The notes under the pieces were generated by a model that was given only the letters and a program-made list of their open reading frames with translations, was not told the origin of the DNA and ran no database searches. Shown here in pieces: positions 1-7,788 of a stretch of DNA of 27,260 bases (position 1 is its first letter; each line of letters starts with the position of its first letter). The DNA is from Ruminococcaceae bacterium UBA3323 (lineage in GTDB: Bacteria; Bacillota; Clostridia; Oscillospirales; Acutalibacteraceae), in assembly GCA_002361935.1 (NCBI GenBank), contig DESD01000004.1, positions 1-27,260 on the forward strand, written 5' to 3'. Position numbers and translations under genes: made by a program.

Positions 1-55
1 AAACAGCTCTGCAACCTCAAACTATAGCAATGTTGTTAACGCAAAAAGAAAGTAA
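1..55 (+). CDS. C-terminal end of an unidentified gene (partial)
   Basis: The frame beginning at base 2 is open from the window edge to a TAA at 53-55 and encodes 17 residues ending NVVNAKRK, rich in Ser and Asn. A strong intrinsic terminator begins 16 bases after the stop, which is what one expects behind a real plus-strand gene. The fragment is far too short to identify. That it is coding is an inference from the open frame plus the terminator. Confidence 0.45.
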   Translation, partial: NSSATSNYSNVVNAKRK

Positions 56-70
56 TATCAACAATCTTAG

Positions 71-95
71 GGGCGGAATTTATTTCCGCCCTTTT
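71..95 (+). terminator. Intrinsic terminator of the gene at the left edge
   Basis: Eight-base-pair stem GGGCGGAA (71-78) / TTCCGCCC (84-91) with a 5-base loop, followed by TTTT. It lies just after the stop codon of the partial plus-strand gene, so it most likely ends that transcript. Confidence 0.8.
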
Positions 96-183
96 CCATT
101 TTTGCATGGATTCATATGGAATTGCAGGTTGCACATTGTATAGGTTATGTATTATCTGATTTTAGGAGAATATTCGCCATAGC

Positions 184-213
184 AAAAAACGACCTCCCTT
201 GTCAAAGGGAGGT
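184..213 (-). terminator. Intrinsic terminator of the yfhO-like gene
   Basis: Read on the minus strand, a 9-bp perfect stem ACCTCCCTT / AAGGGAGGT (plus-strand arms 192-200 and 205-213) with a 4-base loop is followed by C and six Ts (plus-strand A run 184-189). It begins 11 bases after the stop codon of the minus-strand membrane protein gene. The stretch between this and the first terminator (96-183) shows nothing I can name. Confidence 0.85.
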
Positions 214-224
214 TCTTTACATAT

Positions 225-3200
225 TTAATACTTTTTACAATTTGATTTTCTTTTTATGATTATATATCCCGCCAGGGCAGCAAGTGAAGCTGCTGAAATC
301 AAAGCACCTGCTGCGATGCCGTTTGGTCTGTATTTATATTCAACGGTGTGATCACCTGCCTTAATCATAACGCCAAGCTGACTGTTTCCGATTTCAAAGG
401 TTTCCTGCTTATCTCCGTCAATATAAACGCTCCAGCCTGTATCATAAGGAATAGAGGAGTAGAGTATGCCATTATCATTTGCATGAATATTGCCTGAAAT
501 TTTGGTGCCCGAATAGTCTGTTATATTAAGAGAACTGTCTAAAAGTCTTTTGTAACCCTCATTGAGTACATTTTTGTTCAGACTGTAAGCATAAATTTCA
601 AGGCTTGCACTGTCGCTTTCCATTGCAGTGCTGTCTATCGTAACAGTAGCAATTTCTCCTGCATTGTAGTATCCCAAATCAAGAATATACGGCGTTTCAA
701 TGTTCTGAGAAATATATTCATCGTTGTGTGTGCAGCTTATATTTGTAATATCTGATGACGAAAGATAGATATACATATTACCGTTTTGCGTTGCCCTTAA
801 ATTGATATTAACATTGCCCGAACTATCGTTCAGTTTATTTAATTGGTAAACACCGTTTTCCGTGATATCATCTCCGTACATTCCGCTGTATTCCGTTGAA
901 GCAAACTGAACCTGCGTGAATACATCGGAAAAACCGGTAGCAAGCGTAAAGAAATCTTCCTGAATTCTGAATGGATTTCCTTCTGTAGTGTCCCAGACAT
1001 CAACTGCAGAGTTAACACAGTAAGAAATGGGAAGAAAATAATCATTCTGATATATCGTTGAGGCAGTATCCTCTGTTTCACTTACCCTTGTGTATAGGTC
1101 TGTGCTTGGCTTAACATCCTCTCCGTTATAGATAAGATATTTAACGGAATACATTAAATTGTAAATCGGAGTCTGGGTGTTATACGTATAGCTGTTGATT
1201 CTGTTGCCGTACATACCAAGGCTGTATTGAAGTCTTGAATAATTTTCATATGCCATAGAGGAAAAATTGCTCATTCCTCTGTATCCGTATAAGCAGGGAT
1301 CCATTCTTGTATTCAGATGGCAGAGCTCTGTTCTGTAAAAGCCCTTATCGTTGTTTTCAATATATTTAACTGAATTTACATAGGTGTTGTAATTTTCATT
1401 GTAGTTTGAAAGCTCCTGATTAAAATTGAATGCATTTGTATCTGCAATGATCACCTCACAGAAAACAGCTGCGATGACAAGTGCGCTGATTACAACCCGA
1501 TTAAGCTTTTTGCTTTTTATAATAAAGAGAACGGCAGTCCATACAATGACAAATGCAATGGTTGCATAGATTGTAAAATCACTCATTTTATTTGTGCCCA
1601 TTTCCTGAGAAACAGCAATAAATGCAATCCATGCAAATGAAACAAAGCCGATTTCTCTGATTCCGATTGCCTTTAGATTTGATAACGCTTTAAATGCAAC
1701 AACAAGCAGTATAAAGGAATACATAAATGAGAAACGGTAAGGCAGATCGTTCGGAAAATGAAAGGCGTGCCATACAAAATTAAGATAATTGGTATTAAAG
1801 GAAGCAAAGAAAAGAATCAAGAGTGTAATATAAGCAAACTTTTCTCTTAATTTGATGTTTTTGTTTACAACAAACAACGGAACAAGGATAAGTGTTAATA
1901 CACCGCAGTAAACATTGGGAAGCACATCGTTTCCGCTTGAACGGATTGTAGTTTCAAGTGCCGCAAAATGACTTTGCAGAAAATCAAGTACAGTAAAATA
2001 TGATTTTATTTCAGTCGGAAAATCGTCAGAGGTTGCGCTGCAGCCGGATAATATTCTGTAAACAGGAATAAGGAAAAATGCACAGACTGCTCCGACAAAT
2101 ATGGAGGAAACAGCAAATTTTATCCCGCGGTTTATAAATTTGTTATTGTAAAGCTTTTTAAATGAAAACTTTTTAGATGAAACAAAGCTGCTGTCAACCT
2201 TTCCCGATTTGTAGGAAATAATGAAATATGCAAGAAAATAAAGCACAGAGAAAATGCAGGCCATATATCCGATATAATAGCTGGAATACATTAAATAGAT
2301 TAACGAGAGGATATAAAGTGTACATTTGCCGTTATCGATTATTCTTTCAATTCCAAGCGTAATAAGCGGAAGCATGATCATTCCGTCAAGCCACATGATG
2401 TTCCAGAAATATGCCAGCATATAGGCAGAAAATGAATAAAGAACACCGAATGCAGCGCTTGCAACGGAGTGACGCTTCTGGCTTTTTTTAATATACAGCG
2501 TAAATGCTCCGGCAGAAAGCATACATTTGATTGCAACAACAGCTGAAATTGCAAAGGGCATCTGATCTCTGTCAAATAAAAAGATAAGAATATTAAGCGG
2601 ACTTGAAATATAGTTGAAATAATTACCCAAAAAGCTTGAACCGCCGCCTGGAATCCAACTGTACAAAAATGTTTCGTGATTGGTTATTCTGTCAAAAAAT
2701 TCAACGAAGAGCGGTCCGTATTGATGATACAAATCCATTCTTAAAACCGTTGTATCGCCGAAAGGAAAAACCTTGTAAACAAGGAACATAAAGCACATTC
2801 CCACGAAGGAAACAAGCATGGAAAGCACAATAAATCTATTGTTGAAAAGCTTGGTGTAAACTCTTCCGCCGCTCATATTCTCTGCAGATTTACTGCATCT
2901 GAATATAAGTATTCTTGAAATCGGATAATTTATAATAAAGAAGAAAACAAACAGTATAAGCCATGCAGTATAGTCATAAAAACCGAGTTTTGAGCATAAT
3001 ACGGAAACAACAGCCTTGCTTATTCCGAAATGCATTGCCGCACTCAATACTGCAAAAATTGCCTGCACCGGCAAAGACGAGGTTGAATTCTTTTTGTAAA
3101 CAAAATATTTTTCTAAAATGAATAAAACTGCTTCTGCAGCAATAAAGCCGATTATACAGGCAACAGAAGCTCCAACATGGAAAAAAGTTTTAAAAAGCTG

Positions 3201-3326
3201 CTTTACAGCTAAAAGAATAAAGAAAGAAAAAACAAACGAAAGAGCATAGTTAACAGTTTCTCCGTTTATAAATGAATTAGAATATTTTTTTGCTTTGTTT
3301 AATGTAATATCCATATGAATGCACAC
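225..3326 (-). CDS. YfhO-family membrane glycosyltransferase with N-terminal GtrA-like domain
   Basis: A 1033-residue polytopic membrane protein. From about residue 165 it matches the YfhO family: the loop after the first helix of that part reads DTTVLRMDLYHQYGP (about 191-205), then LYSWIPGGGSSFLGNYFNY, many membrane helices, a large extracytoplasmic region (about 620-1000) and a final segment with GWSVYIDGD before the last helix. In Bacillus, YfhO is proposed to transfer lipid-linked sugars outside the membrane onto lipoteichoic acid. The first ~145 residues form four extra helices ending in FILEKYFVYKK and NYPISRILIFR, which resemble the paired GtrA-family motifs; GtrA proteins are thought to flip polyprenyl-phosphate sugars. 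The start is uncertain: a GTG at 3326 has GGAAAGG very close upstream, while an ATG at 3314 lies 14 bases from it. The gene stands alone, divergent from spoIIIA. The YfhO call is firm, the GtrA part moderate; the sugar and acceptor are unknown. Confidence 0.85.
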   Translation of the reverse strand: MCIHMDITLNKAKKYSNSFINGETVNYALSFVFSFFILLAVKQLFKTFFHVGASVACIIGFIAAEAVLFILEKYFVYKKNSTSSLPVQAIFAVLSAAMHFGISKAVVSVLCSKLGFYDYTAWLILFVFFFIINYPISRILIFRCSKSAENMSGGRVYTKLFNNRFIVLSMLVSFVGMCFMFLVYKVFPFGDTTVLRMDLYHQYGPLFVEFFDRITNHETFLYSWIPGGGSSFLGNYFNYISSPLNILIFLFDRDQMPFAISAVVAIKCMLSAGAFTLYIKKSQKRHSVASAAFGVLYSFSAYMLAYFWNIMWLDGMIMLPLITLGIERIIDNGKCTLYILSLIYLMYSSYYIGYMACIFSVLYFLAYFIISYKSGKVDSSFVSSKKFSFKKLYNNKFINRGIKFAVSSIFVGAVCAFFLIPVYRILSGCSATSDDFPTEIKSYFTVLDFLQSHFAALETTIRSSGNDVLPNVYCGVLTLILVPLFVVNKNIKLREKFAYITLLILFFASFNTNYLNFVWHAFHFPNDLPYRFSFMYSFILLVVAFKALSNLKAIGIREIGFVSFAWIAFIAVSQEMGTNKMSDFTIYATIAFVIVWTAVLFIIKSKKLNRVVISALVIAAVFCEVIIADTNAFNFNQELSNYNENYNTYVNSVKYIENNDKGFYRTELCHLNTRMDPCLYGYRGMSNFSSMAYENYSRLQYSLGMYGNRINSYTYNTQTPIYNLMYSVKYLIYNGEDVKPSTDLYTRVSETEDTASTIYQNDYFLPISYCVNSAVDVWDTTEGNPFRIQEDFFTLATGFSDVFTQVQFASTEYSGMYGDDITENGVYQLNKLNDSSGNVNINLRATQNGNMYIYLSSSDITNISCTHNDEYISQNIETPYILDLGYYNAGEIATVTIDSTAMESDSASLEIYAYSLNKNVLNEGYKRLLDSSLNITDYSGTKISGNIHANDNGILYSSIPYDTGWSVYIDGDKQETFEIGNSQLGVMIKAGDHTVEYKYRPNGIAAGALISAASLAALAGYIIIKRKSNCKKY

Positions 3327-3450
3327 AGCCTTTCCGGCTACAAACAGATATTAAAAATCACGAATTTCCTTGCGTAGCCGAACAAGGTGTGATGTAAATT
3401 CAGTCATCTCAAAATATGTCACAGGCAAATTTTGAAGGCGATACTATCGG

Positions 3451-3476
3451 AATCGTATGATTTTTCATACGATTTT
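3451..3476. repeat. Ten-bp palindrome in the divergent yfhO/spoIIIA intergenic region
   Basis: AATCGTATGA (3451-3460) and TCATACGATT (3465-3474) are perfect inverted repeats around TTTT, with two more Ts after. A smaller CGAT-act-ATCG lies immediately left (3440-3449). It lies between two divergent start regions, where a terminator would have nothing to end. An operator or a leader hairpin are possibilities; the stem is AT-rich, so it would be a weak terminator. Confidence 0.5.
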
Positions 3477-3552
3477 ACCCATATATAATCTTATAAAATA
3501 ATAACATATTATTGCTGAATCTTCAATGAAATTATTTGCTTCAATTTTGTTG

Positions 3553-3581
3553 TAATATTTAAGGACAAGAATTCATATATC
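3553..3581 (+). promoter_or_regulatory. Candidate sigma-E promoter of the spoIIIA operon
   Basis: TAATATT (3553-3559) fits the published Bacillus sigma-E -35 consensus KMATATT at all seven positions. After exactly 14 bases, CATATATC (3574-3581) fits the -10 consensus CATACAHT at six of eight. spoIIIA is a known sigma-E (mother-cell) operon in Bacillus. One reservation is that the predicted transcript start falls almost on the Shine-Dalgarno sequence, leaving a very short leader. Confidence 0.45.
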
Positions 3582-3586
3582 TTATT

Positions 3587-3593
3587 GAGGTGA
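3587..3593 (+). promoter_or_regulatory. Ribosome binding site deciding the spoIIIAA start
   Basis: GAGGTGA lies 5 bases before the GTG at 3599. An earlier in-frame GTG at 3590 is inside this Shine-Dalgarno sequence and so cannot use it, which favours the 3599 start. Confidence 0.7.
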
Positions 3594-3598
3594 ATGAA

Positions 3599-4579
3599 GT
3601 GGGAATAAAAAGTATCCTGCCGTCTTTATCGGATGGTATTTTAAATTCTTTTTCTTATTTGCCGAACGAGATATTAAAGCAGATAAATGAAATCAGAGTA
3701 AGAAAAAATTTGCCTTTAGTATTAGTGTTCGGTAAAAATTGCCTTTTTATAACAAGCAAGGGTAAACTTCTTAATCATTATTCGGATCAGTGCTATGTTG
3801 TTGATGATGAGGAGTTTGATTTGATTTTCAGAAAACTGAGTAATTATTCGGTTCATTCTGTTATTGATAATCTGACAAAAGGGTTTATCACTGCGGACGG
3901 CGGAAATCGGATAGGTGTGTCGTCAACGGCTGTTATCAAAGACAAAGAAGTTACGGCTGTAAAGGAAATCAATTCTCTAAATATAAGAATAGCAAGCGAA
4001 ATCAAGGATTGTTCAAGGCAGATTCTTAATCTTCTTTACATAAACAGCTTTCCGAGTATTATTGTTGCCTCTGCTCCCTCGGGAGGAAAAACAACCTTTC
4101 TCAGGGATCTTGCAAGGCTTCTTTCAGGCGGTTTTAACAGCCGGTACAGAAAAGTGGCCGTAATTGATGAAAGAAACGAAATAGCTTATAAAGGAATTAA
4201 CGGAATTCATGCCGACGTAGGAATTAATACAGATGTGTTAACGGGTTATCCGAAAAGTGAAGGTATTGAAATGGCTATACGAACCTTATCCCCCGAAATG
4301 ATTATCTGTGATGAGATTTCCAAATCGTCAGAAGTTGAAGCAATGGCAGACGGCTTTCTTTCAGGTGTTCGTTTTGCTGTATCGGTTCATGCATCAAGCA
4401 AAGAGGAAATTATAAATAAAAGAATTATAAGAGAGCTTATTGCAAGAAATGAATTTGATTATATAGTGCTGCTTAACGATTATACAAATGATTTTGAAAT
4501 TATGGAAGTAAGTGAAATAAGAAGTGAAATATTTAGGAATTATTCTTCTGAATTTATCATGGATTGCAGCAGGCTTTAG
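3599..4579 (+). CDS. spoIIIAA: Stage III sporulation protein AA, ATPase
   Basis: A 326-residue protein of the secretion-type ATPase family. It is the motor-like cytoplasmic component of the SpoIIIA-SpoIIQ channel joining mother cell and engulfed forespore. A Walker A-like motif SAPSGGKTT lies at about residue 158, where the usual first glycine is serine, followed by FLRDLARLL. IDERNEIA and the Walker B strand MIICDEIS (about 234-241) come after it. Length and motif order match the family. The GTG start at 3599 is chosen from the GAGGTGA upstream. It is the first gene of the operon and its 3' end overlaps spoIIIAB by 56 bases, an overlap in different frames that suggests translational coupling. 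Expression is probably sigma-E dependent from the promoter just upstream. Confidence 0.93.
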   Translation: MGIKSILPSLSDGILNSFSYLPNEILKQINEIRVRKNLPLVLVFGKNCLFITSKGKLLNHYSDQCYVVDDEEFDLIFRKLSNYSVHSVIDNLTKGFITADGGNRIGVSSTAVIKDKEVTAVKEINSLNIRIASEIKDCSRQILNLLYINSFPSIIVASAPSGGKTTFLRDLARLLSGGFNSRYRKVAVIDERNEIAYKGINGIHADVGINTDVLTGYPKSEGIEMAIRTLSPEMIICDEISKSSEVEAMADGFLSGVRFAVSVHASSKEEIINKRIIRELIARNEFDYIVLLNDYTNDFEIMEVSEIRSEIFRNYSSEFIMDCSRL

Positions 4580-4985
4580 CAATACATATAAACTGAAAAG
4601 AAAATGCAGCATATCAAGTGAATTGATTGAAATGTGCAATCTTATGGCAATAGAACTTGAATTCTCCGTGAACGAAACAGGAAAAATCATAAAAAGACTT
4701 TGCAATGAGCCTACACTTTCTCATCTGGATTTCCTGCATAATTTGTGTTTTGAAAATATAGATATTAAAACAGAACTTGATAAAGAGGATAATGAAAAAA
4801 TAAATTTTCTTTTTAAAAACATTGGTAAAACAGATTCAGCTTCCATGCTCAGTCTTATTGAAGCATTCAAGCAGAATATGCAGATAAGCCGAAAAAAGTA
4901 TGAGGATTATTATAAAAGCCACAGCAGATTGTACATTGCTTTCGGAATATTCGGCTCTCTTGCAGTTACTCTTGTTTTAATATAG
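4524..4985 (+). CDS. spoIIIAB: Stage III sporulation protein AB
   Basis: A 153-residue protein with one N-terminal membrane segment (about residues 3-18), a mostly helical charged middle and a C-terminal hydrophobic segment (about 138-153). This topology and length fit SpoIIIAB, a membrane partner of the SpoIIIAA ATPase in the forespore channel. The start is GTG (4524), inside the end of spoIIIAA. Starting there reproduces the family's usual beginning, where a hydrophobic stretch follows immediately and then basic residues (YKLKRKC). The Shine-Dalgarno sequence is weak, consistent with translation coupled to the upstream gene. Sequence is loosely conserved, so the assignment rests on position and topology as well as residues such as ELEFS near 50. 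Confidence 0.88.
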   Translation: MKYLGIILLNLSWIAAGFSNTYKLKRKCSISSELIEMCNLMAIELEFSVNETGKIIKRLCNEPTLSHLDFLHNLCFENIDIKTELDKEDNEKINFLFKNIGKTDSASMLSLIEAFKQNMQISRKKYEDYYKSHSRLYIAFGIFGSLAVTLVLI

Positions 4986-4993
4986 GAGGAAAA

Positions 4994-5188
4994 ATGGAAG
5001 TTAATTTGATATTTAAAATTGCGGCTATCGGAATAATTGTTTCTGTTCTTAATACGGTTCTTGTACGAAGCGGCAGAGAGGATCAGGCAATGCTTACCAC
5101 GCTTGCGGGTGTGGTTGTGGTTTTAATGATGCTGATTCCCGAAATCAGTGAGCTTTTTTCAACGGTTAAGTCGCTGTTTGATTTATGA
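4994..5188 (+). CDS. spoIIIAC: Stage III sporulation protein AC
   Basis: A 64-residue protein with two membrane helices (about 5-22 and 33-52) separated by a short polar loop with VRSGREDQA. That is the typical length and pattern of SpoIIIAC, a small conserved membrane subunit of the SpoIIIA complex. A strong AGGAGG precedes the ATG by 5 bases. Its stop overlaps the spoIIIAD start as ATGA, indicating coupled translation. Confidence 0.95.
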   Translation: MEVNLIFKIAAIGIIVSVLNTVLVRSGREDQAMLTTLAGVVVVLMMLIPEISELFSTVKSLFDL

Positions 5189-5565
5189 GTGTATTAATAG
5201 GGATTTCTCTTTCTGCACTTATTCTTGCAGTGCTTATAAGAGATTATAATAAAACGGCCTCCATCGTTATTGTTATTGCAGCTTCTGCAATGATTTTTCT
5301 TAGAATTGCTTCCGATGTTTCAACCATATTTGAATCACTGACTCATATTTCATCCGGTGTTGAAACTGCTGCAAGCTATATAAAATTAATGATGAAAGTG
5401 CTTGGAATTGTGCTGATAACTCAATTTACGGCTGATTTATGCCGTGACTGCGGTGAAAATTCACTTGCAAGCCAAACCGAAACAGCAGCAAAAATAATTG
5501 TTATTTCAATGATTTTACCGTTGTTTGAAACGGTTATAAAAATTGTGGCAGGATTTTTAGAATGA
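5185..5565 (+). CDS. spoIIIAD: Stage III sporulation protein AD
   Basis: A 126-residue integral membrane protein with about four hydrophobic helices. It contains ETAASYIKLMMKVLGI followed by a polar DLCRDCGENSLASQTE stretch, characteristic of SpoIIIAD. It is thought to sit in the mother-cell membrane part of the channel together with AC and AE. ATGA overlaps link it to both spoIIIAC and spoIIIAE, so the three are very probably made in fixed proportion. Confidence 0.95.
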   Translation: MSVLIGISLSALILAVLIRDYNKTASIVIVIAASAMIFLRIASDVSTIFESLTHISSGVETAASYIKLMMKVLGIVLITQFTADLCRDCGENSLASQTETAAKIIVISMILPLFETVIKIVAGFLE

Positions 5566-6692
5566 AAAGATTTTTATATGTATTTGCGGTATTAGCAGCT
5601 TTACTTATTATTCCTCAAACAGCTTATGCCGAAGAAACGGATGATTATCAGGAATATCTGAAGCAGTATGATTTTTCGTTTATGGAGGAACTGGACAGCG
5701 ACACCTATAATCTGCTGGATGAGCTTGGATTAACGGACTTTGATTACAACAAACTTGTAAATTTTTCAATATCTGATTTTATGAAATCAATAAAGGATAT
5801 TTTTAAAGGTGCGGCACAAACACCAATTGAAGCTTGTATCATTATATTTGTATTTGTTCTTATTTCTTCTTTTTTCCAGAATCTTAAATCTACGATGATT
5901 AATGATGAAATGAGCTCGGTGTTTTCAACGGTCAGTGCTCTTGTTATAGCGGTTGTGCTTGCCGTAAAAATGAAAACAACAATAAGTCTTGCCTGTACAT
6001 CTATTTCGGTGTGTGCGGATTTTGTTTTTGCCTTTATTCCCGTTTTTTGTATTATTGTTGCGGCATCGGGCAATACTGTTGCGGCTTTTTCAACAAATAC
6101 AATGCTGCTTTCACTGGCACAGACTTTAAATTATGTTTCAAAGAATATTTTTGTTCCGCTAACAAACTGCTTTCTTGCAATCGGTATCTGCTCCGGACTC
6201 AGAAGCGAACTGAATTTAAGCTCAATGCTTGCCTTCCTGAAAAAATATATTACAATGGCTATTTCCATGGCAGCAGCAGGCTTTGTTTCTGTTTTATCTA
6301 TCAAGACGGCTGTTGCGTCAAGAGCGGATGCAATAGGGTTGCGTTCAATCAGATTTGCCATTAATTCCGTTGTGCCTGTTATCGGCAGTGCAATCAGTGA
6401 AGGTCTTTTATCCATTCAGTCTTATTCCTCTTTGATTCGCTCCAGTGTTGGTGTTGTTGGAATTGTTGCGGTTGCTTTGGTGTTTATGCCTGCAATAATT
6501 GAAGTTGTGTTTTGGCGATTTTTTCTTTCACTTTCCGGTCTTGTATCCGATGTGTTTGGGGATAAATCCGTTTCTCTGGTTATAAAGGCATTTGCAGATG
6601 CTATGCTTGTTATGAATGTCATTTTAATTTTATCAATGGTAACCACAATTATTTCAATAGGCATATTAATTGCCGCAAAGGGAAGTACATAA
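5562..6692 (+). CDS. spoIIIAE: Stage III sporulation protein AE
   Basis: A 376-residue polytopic membrane protein. It begins with a clear signal peptide (KRFLYV then a hydrophobic core, ending near AYAEE at 22-26), followed by an acidic extracytoplasmic stretch (about 25-80) and seven or eight membrane helices. This is the arrangement of SpoIIIAE, the largest membrane subunit of the SpoIIIA channel. Conserved-looking pieces include ISVCADFVFAFIPV (about 145-158) and ALRSIRFAINSVVPVIGSAISEG-type sequence near 260-280. The start overlaps spoIIIAD as ATGA, and the next gene starts directly after its stop codon. Confidence 0.95.
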   Translation: MKRFLYVFAVLAALLIIPQTAYAEETDDYQEYLKQYDFSFMEELDSDTYNLLDELGLTDFDYNKLVNFSISDFMKSIKDIFKGAAQTPIEACIIIFVFVLISSFFQNLKSTMINDEMSSVFSTVSALVIAVVLAVKMKTTISLACTSISVCADFVFAFIPVFCIIVAASGNTVAAFSTNTMLLSLAQTLNYVSKNIFVPLTNCFLAIGICSGLRSELNLSSMLAFLKKYITMAISMAAAGFVSVLSIKTAVASRADAIGLRSIRFAINSVVPVIGSAISEGLLSIQSYSSLIRSSVGVVGIVAVALVFMPAIIEVVFWRFFLSLSGLVSDVFGDKSVSLVIKAFADAMLVMNVILILSMVTTIISIGILIAAKGST

Positions 6693-7133
6693 ATGGATTA
6701 TATTAAAAGCTGGACCTTTTGCATATGTATAACTTTAGTTGTTTCCGTAGTATTTTCAATACTGAGTCCAAAAGGAACGATGGGCAGATTTTATAAGGTT
6801 ATCATATCGGTTTTTATCTTTATTTCTTTTTTATATCCGCTGACGGATTTCAGCTTTGATGATTTCAAAATTGATTTTAATTTTAATACGGAATATGAGA
6901 ATCTTGTTGAAAACTCGGCTAAACAGGAAATTGAATATTCCGTCGGAAAAGTTTTAACGGATAATGAAATATACAATTCTTCAATCAGTGCAGAGGTTGA
7001 GCAAAACGGGGATGAGATTTTGATTAACAGAATTCTGGTTTCCGTAACCGATGATTACAATGTTGAAGATGTAAAAGCACTGCTTTTGGAAAATTTAGGT
7101 GTAGTTGCGGAAGTGAAGCGAATAGGTGAATAG
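6693..7133 (+). CDS. spoIIIAF: Stage III sporulation protein AF
   Basis: A 146-residue protein with two N-terminal membrane helices (about 7-25 and 31-48) and a soluble C-terminal domain, the SpoIIIAF layout. AF is structurally related to ring-forming secretion-system proteins and is placed in the channel between the two cells. The ATG follows the spoIIIAE stop with no gap, and GGGAAG upstream serves as binding site. Its 3' end overlaps spoIIIAG by 8 bases. Confidence 0.92.
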   Translation: MDYIKSWTFCICITLVVSVVFSILSPKGTMGRFYKVIISVFIFISFLYPLTDFSFDDFKIDFNFNTEYENLVENSAKQEIEYSVGKVLTDNEIYNSSISAEVEQNGDEILINRILVSVTDDYNVEDVKALLLENLGVVAEVKRIGE

Positions 7134-7653
7134 TTTAAAAGAAAGGTTCAAGGGTGCTTTTGAACAGAAGAATTCCAAAACAAAAATTCTTGTTATTGCA
7201 GGGATTATCGGTATTTTGCTTATACTGCTGTCGGAAATAAGCCTGCCGTCATCCAAAAAGGAAACAGAGATTACAAAAACGGATTACACGGCTTACGTAA
7301 ATGAGCTTGATGATAAGCTGAACAGTCTTATTTCAAGTATAGACGGGGTTGGAAAATGCAAAGTTATGATAACATTAAAAAGCACTTCGGAAAACGTTTA
7401 TGCAAAAAATATACAGAATTCACAAAGCGAAAGTTCTGCTTCGCAAAACAGTGAATATGTTATATATGACGGGAAAGATGGCGACAGACCGATTTTAATT
7501 CAAGAAAATTTTCCCGAAATAGAGGGTATTGCCATAGTTTGCAGCGGCGGAGATAATACTGCTGTAAGGGAAAGAGTAATTCAATGTGTATCTTCACTTT
7601 TTAATATTTCCTCCAACCGTATTTCCGTATCAAAGCTGAGCGAGAGGAAATGA
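7126..7653 (+). CDS. spoIIIAG: Stage III sporulation protein AG
   Basis: A 175-residue protein with a short cytoplasmic tail, one membrane helix (about 23-39, ILVIAGIIGILLILL) and an extracytoplasmic domain with DGVGKCKVMITLKS (about 73-86). It ends in VRERVIQCVSSLF-type sequence, the ring-building motif region of this family. SpoIIIAG forms the large ring of the mother cell-forespore channel. The start is GTG inside spoIIIAF. The 135 bases to spoIIIAH are unusually long for this operon and contain two stem-loops. Confidence 0.93.
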   Translation: MNSLKERFKGAFEQKNSKTKILVIAGIIGILLILLSEISLPSSKKETEITKTDYTAYVNELDDKLNSLISSIDGVGKCKVMITLKSTSENVYAKNIQNSQSESSASQNSEYVIYDGKDGDRPILIQENFPEIEGIAIVCSGGDNTAVRERVIQCVSSLFNISSNRISVSKLSERK

Positions 7654-7671
7654 CAGTATCAAAGCCTGTTT

Positions 7672-7700
7672 CGTATTATTGCCTCTTAAGCGATAATACG
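7672..7700 (+). repeat. Stem-loop in the spoIIIAG-spoIIIAH gap
   Basis: CGTATTATTGC (7672-7682) pairs with GCGATAATACG (7690-7700) over 11 positions, one of them a G-U pair, with a 7-base loop. No T run follows, so it is not a standard terminator. It could be an mRNA processing or stability element. Confidence 0.6.
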
Positions 7701-7713
7701 TAAAAATAGAGAT

Positions 7714-7750
7714 AAAATACATTTATCTGCCCATTGATGAATGTGTTTTT
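7714..7750 (+). terminator. Terminator-like hairpin before spoIIIAH
   Basis: Bases 7714-7727 pair with 7736-7749 over 14 positions (two G-U pairs) around an 8-base loop; the right arm itself ends in a run of five Ts (7746-7750). It looks like a leaky intrinsic terminator or attenuator inside the operon and would lower spoIIIAH expression relative to the genes upstream. The stem is AT-rich, so efficiency is doubtful. Confidence 0.5.
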
Positions 7751-7771
7751 AATAAAACTATCAATATGGGC

Positions 7772-7778
7772 GGAAAGG
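7772..7778 (+). promoter_or_regulatory. Ribosome binding site deciding the spoIIIAH start
   Basis: GGAAAGG lies 10 bases before the ATG at 7789 but only one base before the in-frame ATG at 7780. The downstream ATG is therefore the likely start. Confidence 0.55.
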
Positions 7779-7788
7779 CATGGTTTAT

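Noticed and set aside
96..183. Small gene or promoter between the two left-edge terminators
   Set aside because: TTGCAC and TATTAT-like hexamers occur, but the spacing is poor and no convincing frame follows.
3327..3598. Riboswitch in the leader of yfhO
   Set aside because: Only a 7-bp inverted pair (3335-3341 / 3374-3380) with a 32-base loop; no known aptamer core recognised.
6011..6415. Open frames on both strands inside spoIIIAE
   Set aside because: They are shadows of a well-supported membrane protein gene and encode no recognisable protein.
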